DNA of 64,000 nucleotides from Amaricoccus macauensis_A (GTDB taxonomy: Bacteria > Pseudomonadota > Alphaproteobacteria > Rhodobacterales > Rhodobacteraceae). The stretch is from NCBI RefSeq assembly GCF_049800915.1, contig NZ_JBNAFY010000008.1, forward strand, positions 124,001 through 188,000. Reading direction: 5' to 3'. The notes beneath the pieces were generated by a model that ran no database searches, was not told the DNA's origin, and was given only the letters and a program-made list of their open reading frames with translations. Shown one piece after another: positions 9,439 through 18,330 of this stretch (the stretch's first letter is position 1; each line of letters starts with the position of its first letter). The position numbers and the translations under genes were made by a program.

Positions 9439-10326
9439 ATGATCGGGTTCATCGGACTGGGCGTTATGGGCGCCGGAATGGCACGCAACATCGCCGCATC
9501 CGGCCTGAAGCTGGCAGTCACCACTTCCTCGCCCGACAAGGCGGAGACTTTCAGGGCCTTGGGGGCGGAGATCTGCGAGACACCGGCGGATCTTGCCGCG
9601 CGCTGCCGGATCATAGTCTCCTGCGTTCCGGACGCCGCGGCGCTTCGCGGCGTGTTCGCAGGCGAGACCGGGCTGACTGCCCAGGACTGGAACGGCGGTC
9701 TGCTGATCGATTGCTCGACCATCGCGCCGTTCGAGGCGGAGGAGATGGCGCAACAGCTTGCCTCGGTCGGGGGCCGGTTCATCGACGCGCCGGTCAGCGG
9801 CGGCGCGAAGGGGGCGGAAAGCGGCACCCTGACCATCATGTGTGGCGGATCGCAGGACGATGTGGCCGAGGCGCAGCCGGTGCTGCAGGCCATGGGCAAG
9901 AACATTCACCATGTGGGCCCGCTCGGTGCCGGGCAGGCGCTAAAGGCCTGCAACCAGCTGATGGTCGCGGTGAACATGATGGGCGTCTTCGAGGCCGTCT
10001 CCCTGGCGCGGGCCGCGGGGGTTGACCCCAAGGTGATGCGGGAGGTCCTCTCCACGGGTGCCGCCCGCAGCGGTGTTCTCGACGCCCATGCACTGCGCTA
10101 CATCGAAGGCACGCTCGAGGGCGGGTTCCGCGCCGAACTCATGCGCAAGGATCTCGGCATCGCCAATGCCGTGGGTGCACATTTCAACATCACACAACCC
10201 GCGACGGATCTCGCGCATCAGCTGATGGTCGCGACCTGCAATTCCGGATTCGCCAAGAACGACAGTGCTGCGCTTGGCCTGCTCTATGACCGCCTGAACG
10301 GCCGCAATGAGGATACCAACCAATGA
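9439..10326 (+). CDS. NAD(P)-dependent beta-hydroxyacid dehydrogenase (3-hydroxyisobutyrate / tartronate-semialdehyde reductase family)
   Basis: The ATG at 9439 is preferred over an in-frame TTG at 9430 because GGGGG lies at suitable distance and the protein then begins MIGFIGLGVMG, the family's N-terminal dinucleotide-binding motif. About 295 residues. DAPVSGGAKGAESGTL (substrate loop) and GAGQALKACNQ (catalytic lysine) are visible. In a cluster that ends with glycerate kinase, a tartronate-semialdehyde reductase making D-glycerate is an attractive role, but 3-hydroxyisobutyrate or succinate-semialdehyde reduction fits the family equally well. Confidence 0.83.
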   Translation: MIGFIGLGVMGAGMARNIAASGLKLAVTTSSPDKAETFRALGAEICETPADLAARCRIIVSCVPDAAALRGVFAGETGLTAQDWNGGLLIDCSTIAPFEAEEMAQQLASVGGRFIDAPVSGGAKGAESGTLTIMCGGSQDDVAEAQPVLQAMGKNIHHVGPLGAGQALKACNQLMVAVNMMGVFEAVSLARAAGVDPKVMREVLSTGAARSGVLDAHALRYIEGTLEGGFRAELMRKDLGIANAVGAHFNITQPATDLAHQLMVATCNSGFAKNDSAALGLLYDRLNGRNEDTNQ

Positions 10327-11393
10327 CCGCAACAATCGAACTGGAAACGATCCGGGACTTCTCCAACGGCGTTTTCGAAGCCGCGGGGCTGACGGGACAG
10401 GACGCGGTAATCGTGACGGACGTGTTGATCCACGCCGACCTTCGGGGACATGGCTCGCACGGGCTCACGCGGATCCCGATTTATGCCGATCGGATCAAGG
10501 CGGGTGTCGTCAAGGCCAGCCCCGATATCAAGTTCGAACGACCCTCGCCGGGCGTGCTGGTTGTCGATGGCGACAACGGACCGGGACCGGTGGTAAGTCT
10601 GCGTGCACTTGAAGCCGGGCTGGAGGTGGCGCGGGAAAACGGCGTCTGTGTCGCCACCGTGGGCCATTCCAACCACAATGGCGCTGGGTCCTTCTATGTC
10701 GAAAAGGCCGTTGCAGCAGGCTGCATTGCCATCGCTATGACCAATGCGCCGCCTTCCATGACGGTCTTCGGCGGCCGGCAGTCGGTGATTGGCACCAACC
10801 CGATCACCTTCGGCACCCCGATTGCCGGGGAGACGCCGGTGCTTCTGGACATGGCTACATCGGTCGTCGCCCGCGGCAAGATCGTCGAAGCCGCCAAGCG
10901 GGGAGAGGCCATTCCCGAGGGCTGGGCGCTGGACGCCGACGGCAAACCCACCACCAGCGGCATGGCCGCCGAGAAAGGCGTCGTGCTGCCGCTTTCGGGT
11001 CCCAAGGGATCGGCGCTGGCCATCATGGTTGAAGTGCTCTGCGGCGTGCTGTCCGGTGGGCGGTTCGCAGGCGACCTGGGCAATCTCTACAGCGATTTCG
11101 TCACACCTCAGGACATCGGCCACTTCATGTTGCTCATCGACGTGTCGCGCACTCATGTGGCGGGGACCCATGCCGATCGGGTGAGGGAACTGGTCAACGC
11201 GCTGAAGGAGTGCGCCCTGGCGGATGGCTTCGACGCCATACTCATGCCGGGCGAGCTCGAACAGGCACGCGCGCGCAAGACGCGGGCGGCGGGCATCACA
11301 CTGCCGGACAATGTCATCGCCGATCTCGATGCCGTTGCTGCGGGCCTCGGTCAGCGCCCGCTGTCGGGTCTCATCGCCGAGGTCGTGCAATGA
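10323..11393 (+). CDS. Ldh-family (malate/L-lactate/sulfolactate-type) NAD(P)-dependent oxidoreductase
   Basis: This 356-residue protein belongs to the Ldh_2 family, a fold distinct from classical lactate dehydrogenase. Visible signatures are HADLRGHGSHGLTRIPIYADRIKAG, the GHSNHNGAGSFY segment and the GTNPITFG segment. Members oxidise or reduce 2-hydroxy acids such as malate, sulfolactate or ureidoglycolate. It overlaps its neighbours by 4 bases on each side, so it is part of the transporter operon. Substrate not assignable. Confidence 0.83.
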   Translation: MTATIELETIRDFSNGVFEAAGLTGQDAVIVTDVLIHADLRGHGSHGLTRIPIYADRIKAGVVKASPDIKFERPSPGVLVVDGDNGPGPVVSLRALEAGLEVARENGVCVATVGHSNHNGAGSFYVEKAVAAGCIAIAMTNAPPSMTVFGGRQSVIGTNPITFGTPIAGETPVLLDMATSVVARGKIVEAAKRGEAIPEGWALDADGKPTTSGMAAEKGVVLPLSGPKGSALAIMVEVLCGVLSGGRFAGDLGNLYSDFVTPQDIGHFMLLIDVSRTHVAGTHADRVRELVNALKECALADGFDAILMPGELEQARARKTRAAGITLPDNVIADLDAVAAGLGQRPLSGLIAEVVQ

Positions 11394-12358
11394 CGCAGGC
11401 ACCCGTCCGTATCGTCTTCCTCGACCGGGCGACCCTGTCGCCCGAGACCCGGCTGAAGCAACCCAGTTTCGCTGCGCAGATCGAAGAGCACCAGCAGACC
11501 GATCCCGACCAGGTGGCCGCGCGCATCGCCGACGCCGAGGTTGTGATTACCAACAAGGTGCCAATCGATGCCGAGGCACTGGCTGCGGCGCCGAAGCTGA
11601 AGCTGATCGCAGTGGCAGCCACCGGTTATGATCGCATCGATCTCGCAGCGTGCAGAGCGCGGGGCGTCACAGTCTCCAACATCCAGGGCTATGCCGGGAA
11701 TACCGTTCCAGAACATACTTTTGCGCTGCTTCTTGCCCTGCAGCGCAGCATCGTGCCCTATCGCCAGTCGGTCATCGACGGGCGTTGGGAAGACGCGAAC
11801 CAGTTTTGCTACTTCGACTATCCGATCGCGGATCTGTCGGGGAAGGTGATGGGTATCATTGGAGATGGCGCGCTCGGCAAGGCGGTTGGCAGGATTGCCG
11901 AAGCCTTCGGACTGCGGGTGCTGTTTTCCAGCTACAAGGGGGTCGAGGGGATGGGCCCCCTCTATACGCCGTTCGAGGATGTCATGCGGCGCAGCGACAT
12001 CATTACCTTGCACTGCCCGCTGATGCCCTCCACACGCAACCTCATCTCTGACAGCGAGTTCGACATGATGGAGCGTCGCCCCTTGTTGTTGAACACTGCG
12101 CGGGGTGGGCTTGTCGACGAGGAAGCGCTGGAGCGCGCGCTCGAGAGTGGTCGCATTTCCGGAGCGGGGTTTGACGTGGTGACGACAGAGCCGCCGGGCG
12201 CAGATCATGTCATGCGACGCATCGCCAAGCGCAGCAACGTGATCCTGACTCCGCATGTCGCATGGGCCAGCCAGGAGGCCATACAGACCCTTGCGGACCA
12301 GCTCATCGACAATATTGAGGCCTTCATGAACGCTGCGCCGCAGAATGTTGTTTCATAA
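11390..12358 (+). CDS. D-isomer-specific 2-hydroxyacid dehydrogenase (glycerate/hydroxypyruvate reductase-like)
   Basis: The ATG overlapping the Ldh stop (ATGA) gives 322 residues; the longer upstream frame is a shadow of the previous gene. The NAD site MGIIGDGALGKAVG, the arginine in NTARGGLVDEEAL, the glutamate in TTEPPG and the histidine in LTPHVAWAS form the family's catalytic set. The adjacent glycerate 2-kinase makes hydroxypyruvate reduction to D-glycerate the likeliest reaction; the exact substrate is inferred. Confidence 0.82.
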   Translation: MTQAPVRIVFLDRATLSPETRLKQPSFAAQIEEHQQTDPDQVAARIADAEVVITNKVPIDAEALAAAPKLKLIAVAATGYDRIDLAACRARGVTVSNIQGYAGNTVPEHTFALLLALQRSIVPYRQSVIDGRWEDANQFCYFDYPIADLSGKVMGIIGDGALGKAVGRIAEAFGLRVLFSSYKGVEGMGPLYTPFEDVMRRSDIITLHCPLMPSTRNLISDSEFDMMERRPLLLNTARGGLVDEEALERALESGRISGAGFDVVTTEPPGADHVMRRIAKRSNVILTPHVAWASQEAIQTLADQLIDNIEAFMNAAPQNVVS

Positions 12359-12361
12359 GCC

Positions 12362-13630
12362 ATGGTAGCACCCCTGAAAGATCCGGAGCGGTTTCTGCGC
12401 CACCTCTTCGCTACCGCAGTTTCCGCCGCCGATCCCGAACGCGTCTTGTCGCAGGCACTGCCCCCCGTTCCCCCCGGGCGGACGGTTGTTGTCGGGGCCG
12501 GCAAAGGCGCCGCTCAGCTTGCGCGCGCATTCGAGCAGGAATGGTCTGGGCCGATCGAGGGCCTCATGGTCACCCGTTACGGGTTCGGGGTCCCTTGCAA
12601 GCGCATTGAGGTGGTAGAGGCCGCTCATCCGGTTCCTGATGAGGCCGGGCTGCAAGCGGCGGAGCGGCTTCTGGCGCTGCTTTCGGGGCTTGGCCCTGAT
12701 GATCTGGTCGTCGCCCTGATCTGTGGCGGGGGATCGGCGCTTCTGCCGGCGCCGCCCGCCGGCTTTACATTGGCTGACGACCAGCTTCTGACCGATGCGC
12801 TCTTGCGCAGTGGCATGCCCATCGGGGGCATGAACGCGGTGCGCAAGCACTTCTCCCGGATCAAGGGCGGACAACTGGCACTGGCGGCGGGCGGCGCCCG
12901 CGTCGTCTCGTTGATCGTGTCCGATGTTCCGGGCGACGGCCCGGCAGAGGTCGCATCCGGCCCGACCGTGCCCGGCGTGGCCACGCGTCAGACTGCTGCG
13001 TCCTGGCTCTCGCGCTACGGCGTGTCCTTGCCCGACCGGATCCACCGTGAAATCGTCGAAGGGCCCGAAATCCCCGCGCCAGGAGATCGGGCCTATGCCG
13101 GTCACGAGGTTCGCGTCATCTCGTCCGCAGGTCAGTCCCTTGCTGCAGCCGCTTCAGAGGCGGAGCGTCTGGGACTGAGGGCCGTCATCTTGTCTGACAG
13201 CATGGAGGGCGAGGCACGAGAGCTTGGTCAGACCCATGCGGCGATCGCTCGCGAGATTGCACTTCAGAATCAGCCCTTTGAACGCCCTGTCGTGATGCTA
13301 TCCGGCGGCGAGGCGACTGTCACCCTGCGCGGAACCGGGCGCGGTGGACCGAATGCCGAATTCCTGCTTGCCTTTGCCATGGGGGTTGAGGGGCTCCCGG
13401 GGGTCCATGCCCTTGCGGCCGATACAGACGGCATCGACGGATCTGAAGACAATGCCGGGGCTTTTTGCGATGAAACCTCCCTTGGTCTCATCCGGGCGGC
13501 CTCATTGGACCCGCAGGCGCTATTGGACGACAATGACTCCTGGCAGGCGTTTTCCGCGGCCAAAGGCTTGTTCGAACCTGGACCGACCGGAACCAACGTG
13601 AATGATTTCCGAGCTATACTGGTTGCTTGA
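12362..13630 (+). CDS. Glycerate 2-kinase, GckA/TtuD (MOFRL) family
   Basis: This 422-residue protein matches bacterial type II glycerate kinase: the N-terminal GAGKGAAQLARAFE segment, the VALICGGGSALL motif and a C-terminal MOFRL-type end with DTDGIDGSEDNAGAF. It phosphorylates D-glycerate to 2-phosphoglycerate, linking the operon to lower glycolysis. It starts 3 bases after the dehydrogenase gene and ends the operon; a stem-loop follows at 13677-13702. Confidence 0.87.
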   Translation: MVAPLKDPERFLRHLFATAVSAADPERVLSQALPPVPPGRTVVVGAGKGAAQLARAFEQEWSGPIEGLMVTRYGFGVPCKRIEVVEAAHPVPDEAGLQAAERLLALLSGLGPDDLVVALICGGGSALLPAPPAGFTLADDQLLTDALLRSGMPIGGMNAVRKHFSRIKGGQLALAAGGARVVSLIVSDVPGDGPAEVASGPTVPGVATRQTAASWLSRYGVSLPDRIHREIVEGPEIPAPGDRAYAGHEVRVISSAGQSLAAAASEAERLGLRAVILSDSMEGEARELGQTHAAIAREIALQNQPFERPVVMLSGGEATVTLRGTGRGGPNAEFLLAFAMGVEGLPGVHALAADTDGIDGSEDNAGAFCDETSLGLIRAASLDPQALLDDNDSWQAFSAAKGLFEPGPTGTNVNDFRAILVA

Positions 13631-13676
13631 ACGGGCGACGTCTAACCGGTTAGCCGGTGTTCCTTTGAAGGGGAGG

Positions 13677-13702
13677 GTGCCTCGCAGAAACCTGCGGGGC
13701 AC
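13677..13702 (+). terminator. Possible terminator hairpin after the glycerate kinase operon
   Basis: GTGCCTCGCAG (13677-13687) pairs with CTGCGGGGCAC (13692-13702), an 11-base stem with one G-T pair and a 4-base loop, about 45 bases after the stop codon and between two convergent genes. Only a weak T-rich tail follows, so termination is plausible, not certain. Confidence 0.4.
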
Positions 13703-13870
13703 TGCTACCTTACTTTCCACTCAGCATTCGAGGCAGATACCGTCAGTGCGCCGATTGGGCCTTCTGAAGCCATACCGTGTTGCATTTCCAGAGCTACGCG
13801 CGGATCGTTTGCGGGTGAGTTCGAACCCCGTCGAGTAAATCGGAGTTCTCTATCCGGCAGGAAATTTCGC

Positions 13871-14923
13871 TTATGGCGTCAGGTCAATCGGCCCACCGGA
13901 CCGCGACGAATTCTCGATGGCCGTGATGAGCTGATGTGAAACCAGCGCTTCGCGCCCGGTGACCATCGGTTTGCGCCCGAGGCGAATGGCCTCGGCGAAA
14001 TCCTCGATCACCGCCTGATGCCATTCGTGTTTGCCGCCGGATAGGGGGTTCACCTTCCGCGGGGCCTCGTCCTTCGCCTCGATGACGGTGCGTCCATCTC
14101 GCCAGCTGATCTCGAGCGCCTCCTTGTCCAGCTTCAGGCTGGCATGCTCGAAATGAAGCCGGATGACCTCGGTCCTGTGGGGAAACATGGCGGTGCTGGC
14201 CACGAAGGATCCAGCGGCCCCGCAGGCAAACGTCAGGCCGGCGACAGCGAAATCCTCTGCCTCCATTCGGTGCAGGAGCGTCGTGGCCGTCATCGCCTGC
14301 ACCTGTTTTACCGGACCGGTCAGGCTGAGCGCGAGATCGATGGAATGGATTGCGTTGGTGATCATGACCCCGCCGCCGTCGCGGGCGTAGGTGCCCCGCC
14401 CGAGCTCATCATAATAGGACTGGTCGCGCCATAGAGGCACGGCGATCTCGACCAGGCCAAGCTTTCCAAGCACCCCGCTTGCCACGTGACGGGCCGCGGC
14501 CAAGGACGGCGCGCGCATCCGGTGCTGGAAGAGCACGCCGAGCATCACACCTTCGCGTTCGCAGATCTCGACAACCTCGAGAGCTTCCTCCGGGTTCCGG
14601 CCAACCGGCTTTTCGAGAAGAACATGCGTCCCGGACTTCGCAAGCTCTTCAATCACTTCCTTGCGGACACTCGGTGGCGTTGCGACGATGGCCAAGGGAA
14701 TGGTCGGATCCGCTGCGACCGCGGAGAGATCGGACGAAAATTCGGGCGCCTCTCCTTCGTAGAACTCCGCAAGATAGTGTGCACGCTCGGGTCGGCGCGA
14801 GACTACCGTCCTGAGTTGCAGCGTATCCCGTGCCTCTGAAAGAGCGGCCACATGGGTCTTCGCGATCATACCGGCTCCAATAAGGGCCACCCCGACACGC
14901 CCCTGCGTGATTGTCTTTGCCAT
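13871..14923 (-). CDS. Gfo/Idh/MocA-family oxidoreductase
   Basis: This 350-residue protein has the N-terminal NAD(P) site VALIGAGMIAKTHVAALSEA and the signature LLEKPVGRNPEEALEV with its catalytic lysine, followed by the GFO_IDH_MocA C-terminal domain. Family members act on sugars, inositols or sugar acids. It is transcribed with the Ldh-family gene upstream (14964-16019), and both are divergent from the GntR regulator at 16268. The substrate is unknown. Confidence 0.85.
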   Translation of the reverse strand: MAKTITQGRVGVALIGAGMIAKTHVAALSEARDTLQLRTVVSRRPERAHYLAEFYEGEAPEFSSDLSAVAADPTIPLAIVATPPSVRKEVIEELAKSGTHVLLEKPVGRNPEEALEVVEICEREGVMLGVLFQHRMRAPSLAAARHVASGVLGKLGLVEIAVPLWRDQSYYDELGRGTYARDGGGVMITNAIHSIDLALSLTGPVKQVQAMTATTLLHRMEAEDFAVAGLTFACGAAGSFVASTAMFPHRTEVIRLHFEHASLKLDKEALEISWRDGRTVIEAKDEAPRKVNPLSGGKHEWHQAVIEDFAEAIRLGRKPMVTGREALVSHQLITAIENSSRSGGPIDLTP

Positions 14924-14963
14924 GTCTCTCTTCTCCCTCTGGGCTGGCTGTGAGCCCGTTTAT

Positions 14964-16019
14964 TTAGAACGGCACCGGCGCGTTGGCGCATTCCGCCAGG
15001 CGCTCGAACGCAGTTGCAGTTTCCGGGTCTATTGGCACACCCTCCGCGCGGCGCCGGTCTGCTACCGCCCATTCCCTGTCACCCGGAGCCATGACCTTTC
15101 CGTCTTCGCGAGCTGCGCTCGTTCGAAGGGCTGCAAGATACCGTTCCATTCCGGCGAGCAGGATGCCGCGGCCGATGAAGCCGTCGGGATCGATGCAGAT
15201 CACGAAGGCTCCCATATCGCGCGGCGTCGAGACATCCGGTCCGGGCATCGGCAGGATCTCGGGACTCGTTTTCATGCCGGTGAGCAGCGCCGAGAATATA
15301 TCGCTCATTCCGGCAAGACCTGCTCCCTTGAAGCCGAATTCCCCACCCAGCGGTGCCAGCATCTCCGCGTCATGCGGGTCGCGTGTGTCGATGCCGGCCT
15401 TGTCGGACGCGGTGCGTTCAGGCAGATCAAGCGCGAGCGATTTGTAGAGCTGGACGCGGTTGTAGGGCACGGCGCTTGTTGCCATGTCGAGTAGCCAAGG
15501 TGGGCCACTCGGGTTTGGGGCAGCAACGGCGATCGGATTGGTGCCGTGAAAGCGCTCGGCACCGTCGTGAAGCCGCACGAAACTATCGGAATTGCACGTG
15601 ACAAAGCCGATCATGCCTGCCTCGGCCATCGCCAAAGCGTAGGCGCCCGCTGGTCCGAAATGCGACGACTGGCGAATACCGACCGCGCCTATGCCGGCCT
15701 CGCGGGCGAGTGCGCAAGCATGATCAACCGCGGTATAGGTGGCCAGCGCGCCGTGTCCGTTGTCAGCGTTGAGCAGGCCTGATCCGACTCGAATGCGTTC
15801 GAAGGTCATGTGCGGTGTGCCGTTCACGCGCCCGCCACGCAAAACCATGTCGTAATGCGGCAGAAGACGGATTCCATGACTGTCAACGCCCAGGCTGCTT
15901 GCATGCAGCATCGCACGGGTGGCGGCAGCGGCGCTTGGACCATCCGCGCCTGCGGCCCTGAGAACCGCGTCGCAAAAGCGCGATAGGGCGTCGAGGTTGG
16001 CGTGCCGGTTTGCCATCAT
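14964..16019 (-). CDS. Ldh-family (malate/L-lactate-type) oxidoreductase, second copy
   Basis: This 351-residue protein is of the same family as the one at 10323 but clearly diverged. Family segments are visible: SLGVDSHGIRLLPHYDMVLRGG, IRQSSHFGPAGAYALAMAE and FHGTNPIAVAAP. It starts ATGATGGCAAACC, and the stop of a 34-codon reading frame overlaps this start (see 16016-16120), suggesting coupled translation. It is probably co-regulated with the Gfo/Idh/MocA gene by the GntR protein. Confidence 0.83.
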   Translation of the reverse strand: MMANRHANLDALSRFCDAVLRAAGADGPSAAAATRAMLHASSLGVDSHGIRLLPHYDMVLRGGRVNGTPHMTFERIRVGSGLLNADNGHGALATYTAVDHACALAREAGIGAVGIRQSSHFGPAGAYALAMAEAGMIGFVTCNSDSFVRLHDGAERFHGTNPIAVAAPNPSGPPWLLDMATSAVPYNRVQLYKSLALDLPERTASDKAGIDTRDPHDAEMLAPLGGEFGFKGAGLAGMSDIFSALLTGMKTSPEILPMPGPDVSTPRDMGAFVICIDPDGFIGRGILLAGMERYLAALRTSAAREDGKVMAPGDREWAVADRRRAEGVPIDPETATAFERLAECANAPVPF

Positions 16020-16120
16020 CTCGGGCCGCGGGTGCGCGCTGCGGTCATGACGGTCCGGAACACCACTTCATCGCCTGCAAACCCAAAACACGCCTGCATG
16101 TCGCACTGACGAACACCCAT
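16016..16120 (-). CDS. Small open frame (34 aa) coupled to the Ldh gene
   Basis: On the minus strand a frame starts at 16120 behind a strong ribosome site (GAAGGAAATCAAG then ATG). It encodes 34 residues beginning MGVRQCDMQACFGF and ends in a TGA that overlaps the Ldh start codon. Placement, ribosome site and overlap suggest real translation, either as a leader that couples ribosomes into the Ldh gene or as the relic of a truncated gene. No homology is recognised. It lies between the GntR-type palindrome and the operon it would control. Confidence 0.4.
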   Translation of the reverse strand: MGVRQCDMQACFGFAGDEVVFRTVMTAARTRGPR

Positions 16121-16140
16121 CTTGATTTCCTTCGAATAAC

Positions 16141-16160
16141 GTCTATCGTATACTTTAGAC
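16141..16160. promoter_or_regulatory. GntR/FCD-type operator palindrome
   Basis: GTCTATCGTATACTTTAGAC is a 20-bp near-perfect palindrome (8 of 10 positions pair) centred on GTATAC. It lies between the divergent Ldh/MocA operon and the GntR-family gene at 16268. The centre resembles known operators of FCD-type GntR regulators, so autoregulation and control of the divergent operon are inferred. Confidence 0.55.
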
Positions 16161-16267
16161 AATAATCGTGTGCATTCAAGTCCTCATTGGCCGTAGCGTG
16201 GCAGTGCGCTATCAGCCCGCGGGAAGGTTTCATGCCGCAGCCCCTCCACCGCACCGGATAGCCGGAA

Positions 16268-17236
16268 TTGGAAGAGACGCTTTACACCCGCATTCTCCGC
16301 GCTGTCGGAGCCGAGATCGCGCGAGGCGATCTTGCACCTGGTGAGCGCCTCATGGAGAACCGGCTCGCCAATCGTTTCGGCGTATCGCGCGCTCCGGCGC
16401 GGCAGGCGCTGGCCGAGATGGAAGACCTGGGCCTTGTGGCGCAAGCGGAAGCACCTGCGCGGGGCTTTGTCGTGACGACGGATGCAGCCGAACGCGCTGC
16501 TCTCCGGTTCGCCGCTCACCCTCCCGAACCCTTCAGCGCCGAGACCACCCCGGCTTGGCAACTCATCTACAGCGATATCGAGAAAGCGCTGACCAGGCGC
16601 ATCGCCTTCGGAAGCTGGCGTGTGGTCGAGTCCGCTCTCGGTCGGCACTATGGCGTCAGTCGCACTGTCGCCCGCGAGGTACTGGCGCGGTTGCAATCCT
16701 GCGGGCTTGTCGTCAACGAAGGGAAACGGTGGATCGCACCGGAGTTGACCGAAAAGCGGGTGCATGAACTCTACGATCTGCGCGCCCTGCTTGAACCGGC
16801 GGCGCTTGCCGAAGTCGGTGCCAATGTGCCAACCGACCTGCTCGACGGCATGATACGTGACCTGCATACCGTGATGACCGATCGTTCAGGGGGGCCGACC
16901 CTGGACCAACTCGAAGCCGACCTGCACTTCGGATTGCTGGGTCGGTGCCGAAATTCCCTGCTGCGAAAGACGATGGTCGAGAGCCAATCACTTCTGCTGG
17001 CGCACAGGTTCTTCTATCAGCACACATCCGAGATGTATCCGGTGGAGCCGTTCCTGGACGAACATCTTCAGGTACTCGAATTGCTGCGGGCGGGGGCGGT
17101 TCCGGAGGCTTGCGAAGGGCTGCGTGCGCATCTTGTCGCGTCGAGTCATCGCGCCGTTGCGCGGATTGCCCTGATCCGCGATGCGTTTCGCGATACTCCT
17201 CCTGCCTATCTCGAGCCCATTGAAACAAGCAATTGA
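16268..17236 (+). CDS. GntR-family regulator with two winged helix-turn-helix domains and an FCD effector domain
   Basis: This 322-residue protein is longer than the usual 220-250-residue FCD regulators. A first wHTH lies at about residues 5-70 (RLMENRLANRFGVSRAPARQALAEME), and a second GntR-type wHTH at about 95-165 (VVESALGRHYGVSRTVAREVLARL). The C-terminal helices match an FCD ligand-binding domain (YDLRALLEPAAL...). The TTG start is the only one that gives a complete first wHTH, because an in-frame stop lies at 16259; its ribosome site is weak. It probably controls the divergent Ldh/MocA genes. Confidence 0.8.
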   Translation: MEETLYTRILRAVGAEIARGDLAPGERLMENRLANRFGVSRAPARQALAEMEDLGLVAQAEAPARGFVVTTDAAERAALRFAAHPPEPFSAETTPAWQLIYSDIEKALTRRIAFGSWRVVESALGRHYGVSRTVAREVLARLQSCGLVVNEGKRWIAPELTEKRVHELYDLRALLEPAALAEVGANVPTDLLDGMIRDLHTVMTDRSGGPTLDQLEADLHFGLLGRCRNSLLRKTMVESQSLLLAHRFFYQHTSEMYPVEPFLDEHLQVLELLRAGAVPEACEGLRAHLVASSHRAVARIALIRDAFRDTPPAYLEPIETSN

Positions 17237-17286
17237 CCAAAGGCCTCGAGGTATCTGTAGGCGCTTTGACTCCAACCCTTCAGGGA

Positions 17287-18330
17287 TCAACTCCGGCGGA
17301 ATTGTGGCCGGGCCTGATCCGCGGGGGGAACCCAGCCATCGGTCCAGTAGGCGGCCGTGGTGAACTCGGTTCGGGCGAAGCCAAGTCCTTCGAGATGCGC
17401 TCTCGCGGCCTTCGCATCTTCACGCTCACCGGCGAAGAACACGAACCGATCCTCGTCGGGCGGCGCAAGGTCTCTGAGTGCGGAAAGCGGATCGCTCTGC
17501 CCGTTGCGGGTGATCCACTCAAGCGTGACGCCGGGCGGTACCGGAATCTCCTGCCGATCGGCCTCCTGCGGGATGAAGATCCGCGCTTGCCCGCGCGCCG
17601 CGTCTGGCAGTGTTTCCAAGGCGCGGGCGATGACTGGCAAAGCCGTCTCGTCCCCAATATAGCCAACCCATCCGGCCCTTCTGGGCTTCGCTCCACCCGG
17701 TCCGGTCATGGCGATCTCCTCGCCCGGCGTGACCTGTTTCACCCAGTCGGTTACGCGGCCCCCCTCGTGGATGAAGATATCCATGTCGATCCATCTGCAC
17801 TCCGGATCGATTGCCCGCACCGTGTAAGGCGGCCGGTGCCACGCATCGATCCCTCCGGGCCATATGGTCGAACCCGTGGCGTCCGCCATGGGCCAGTCCG
17901 CGCCCTCTGGTCCGAAAAGCAGCCGGAAATGCAGGCCATCCTTCTCGAACCGCCGGAAATCGCCATCCAGCCGCACGCGGAAGAAGGATGGCGAGATCCT
18001 GCGGACATTTTCGATATGGGCAATTGTCAGGTTTGCCGGTCGTGTCCCGGTCCGGTCCGCAGCCCAGCTGAGATGTTCGCGGAGGCCGGAATTCTCGAAA
18101 TAGAGGTTCAGCGTATCGCGCAGATCATGCAGTCGCGCCTCGTTGTCGGCGCGCAAGAGCAGTTCGCAACCCGAGGTGCTCCCCGAAATGGTAAAAACAC
18201 CATATTCAAGCACCACTTGGAGGCCGCTCTCCGGTTCCAGGACAGTCAGGCCCAAGGCGTGGGCCGCATTTCTGACCTGGGGCACCGCGACGTCGAATGG
18301 GATAGCGAGTGTGCCGGCTTGCTTGTTCAT
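17287..18330 (-). CDS. Siderophore-interacting FAD/NADPH ferric reductase with N-terminal DUF2218-like region
   Basis: The start at 18330 (MNKQAG) is preferred because GGAGG lies 11 bases upstream; an in-frame ATG at 18354 is the alternative. About 347 residues. Residues 1-90 resemble DUF2218; then comes the SIP domain with FAD motif RPPYTVRAID, GGRVTDWVKQVTPGEEIAMTGPGG and the C-terminal nucleotide domain YIGDETALPVIARALETLP. It would reduce ferric siderophore in the cytoplasm to release iron. It is divergent from the TonB receptor, matching that role. Confidence 0.83.
   Translation of the reverse strand: MNKQAGTLAIPFDVAVPQVRNAAHALGLTVLEPESGLQVVLEYGVFTISGSTSGCELLLRADNEARLHDLRDTLNLYFENSGLREHLSWAADRTGTRPANLTIAHIENVRRISPSFFRVRLDGDFRRFEKDGLHFRLLFGPEGADWPMADATGSTIWPGGIDAWHRPPYTVRAIDPECRWIDMDIFIHEGGRVTDWVKQVTPGEEIAMTGPGGAKPRRAGWVGYIGDETALPVIARALETLPDAARGQARIFIPQEADRQEIPVPPGVTLEWITRNGQSDPLSALRDLAPPDEDRFVFFAGEREDAKAARAHLEGLGFARTEFTTAAYWTDGWVPPADQARPQFRRS

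Noticed and set aside
13796..13840. tRNA-like T-arm (GAGTTCGAACCCCGTC)
   Set aside because: No acceptor stem, D-arm or anticodon arm can be placed around it; probably a chance match.
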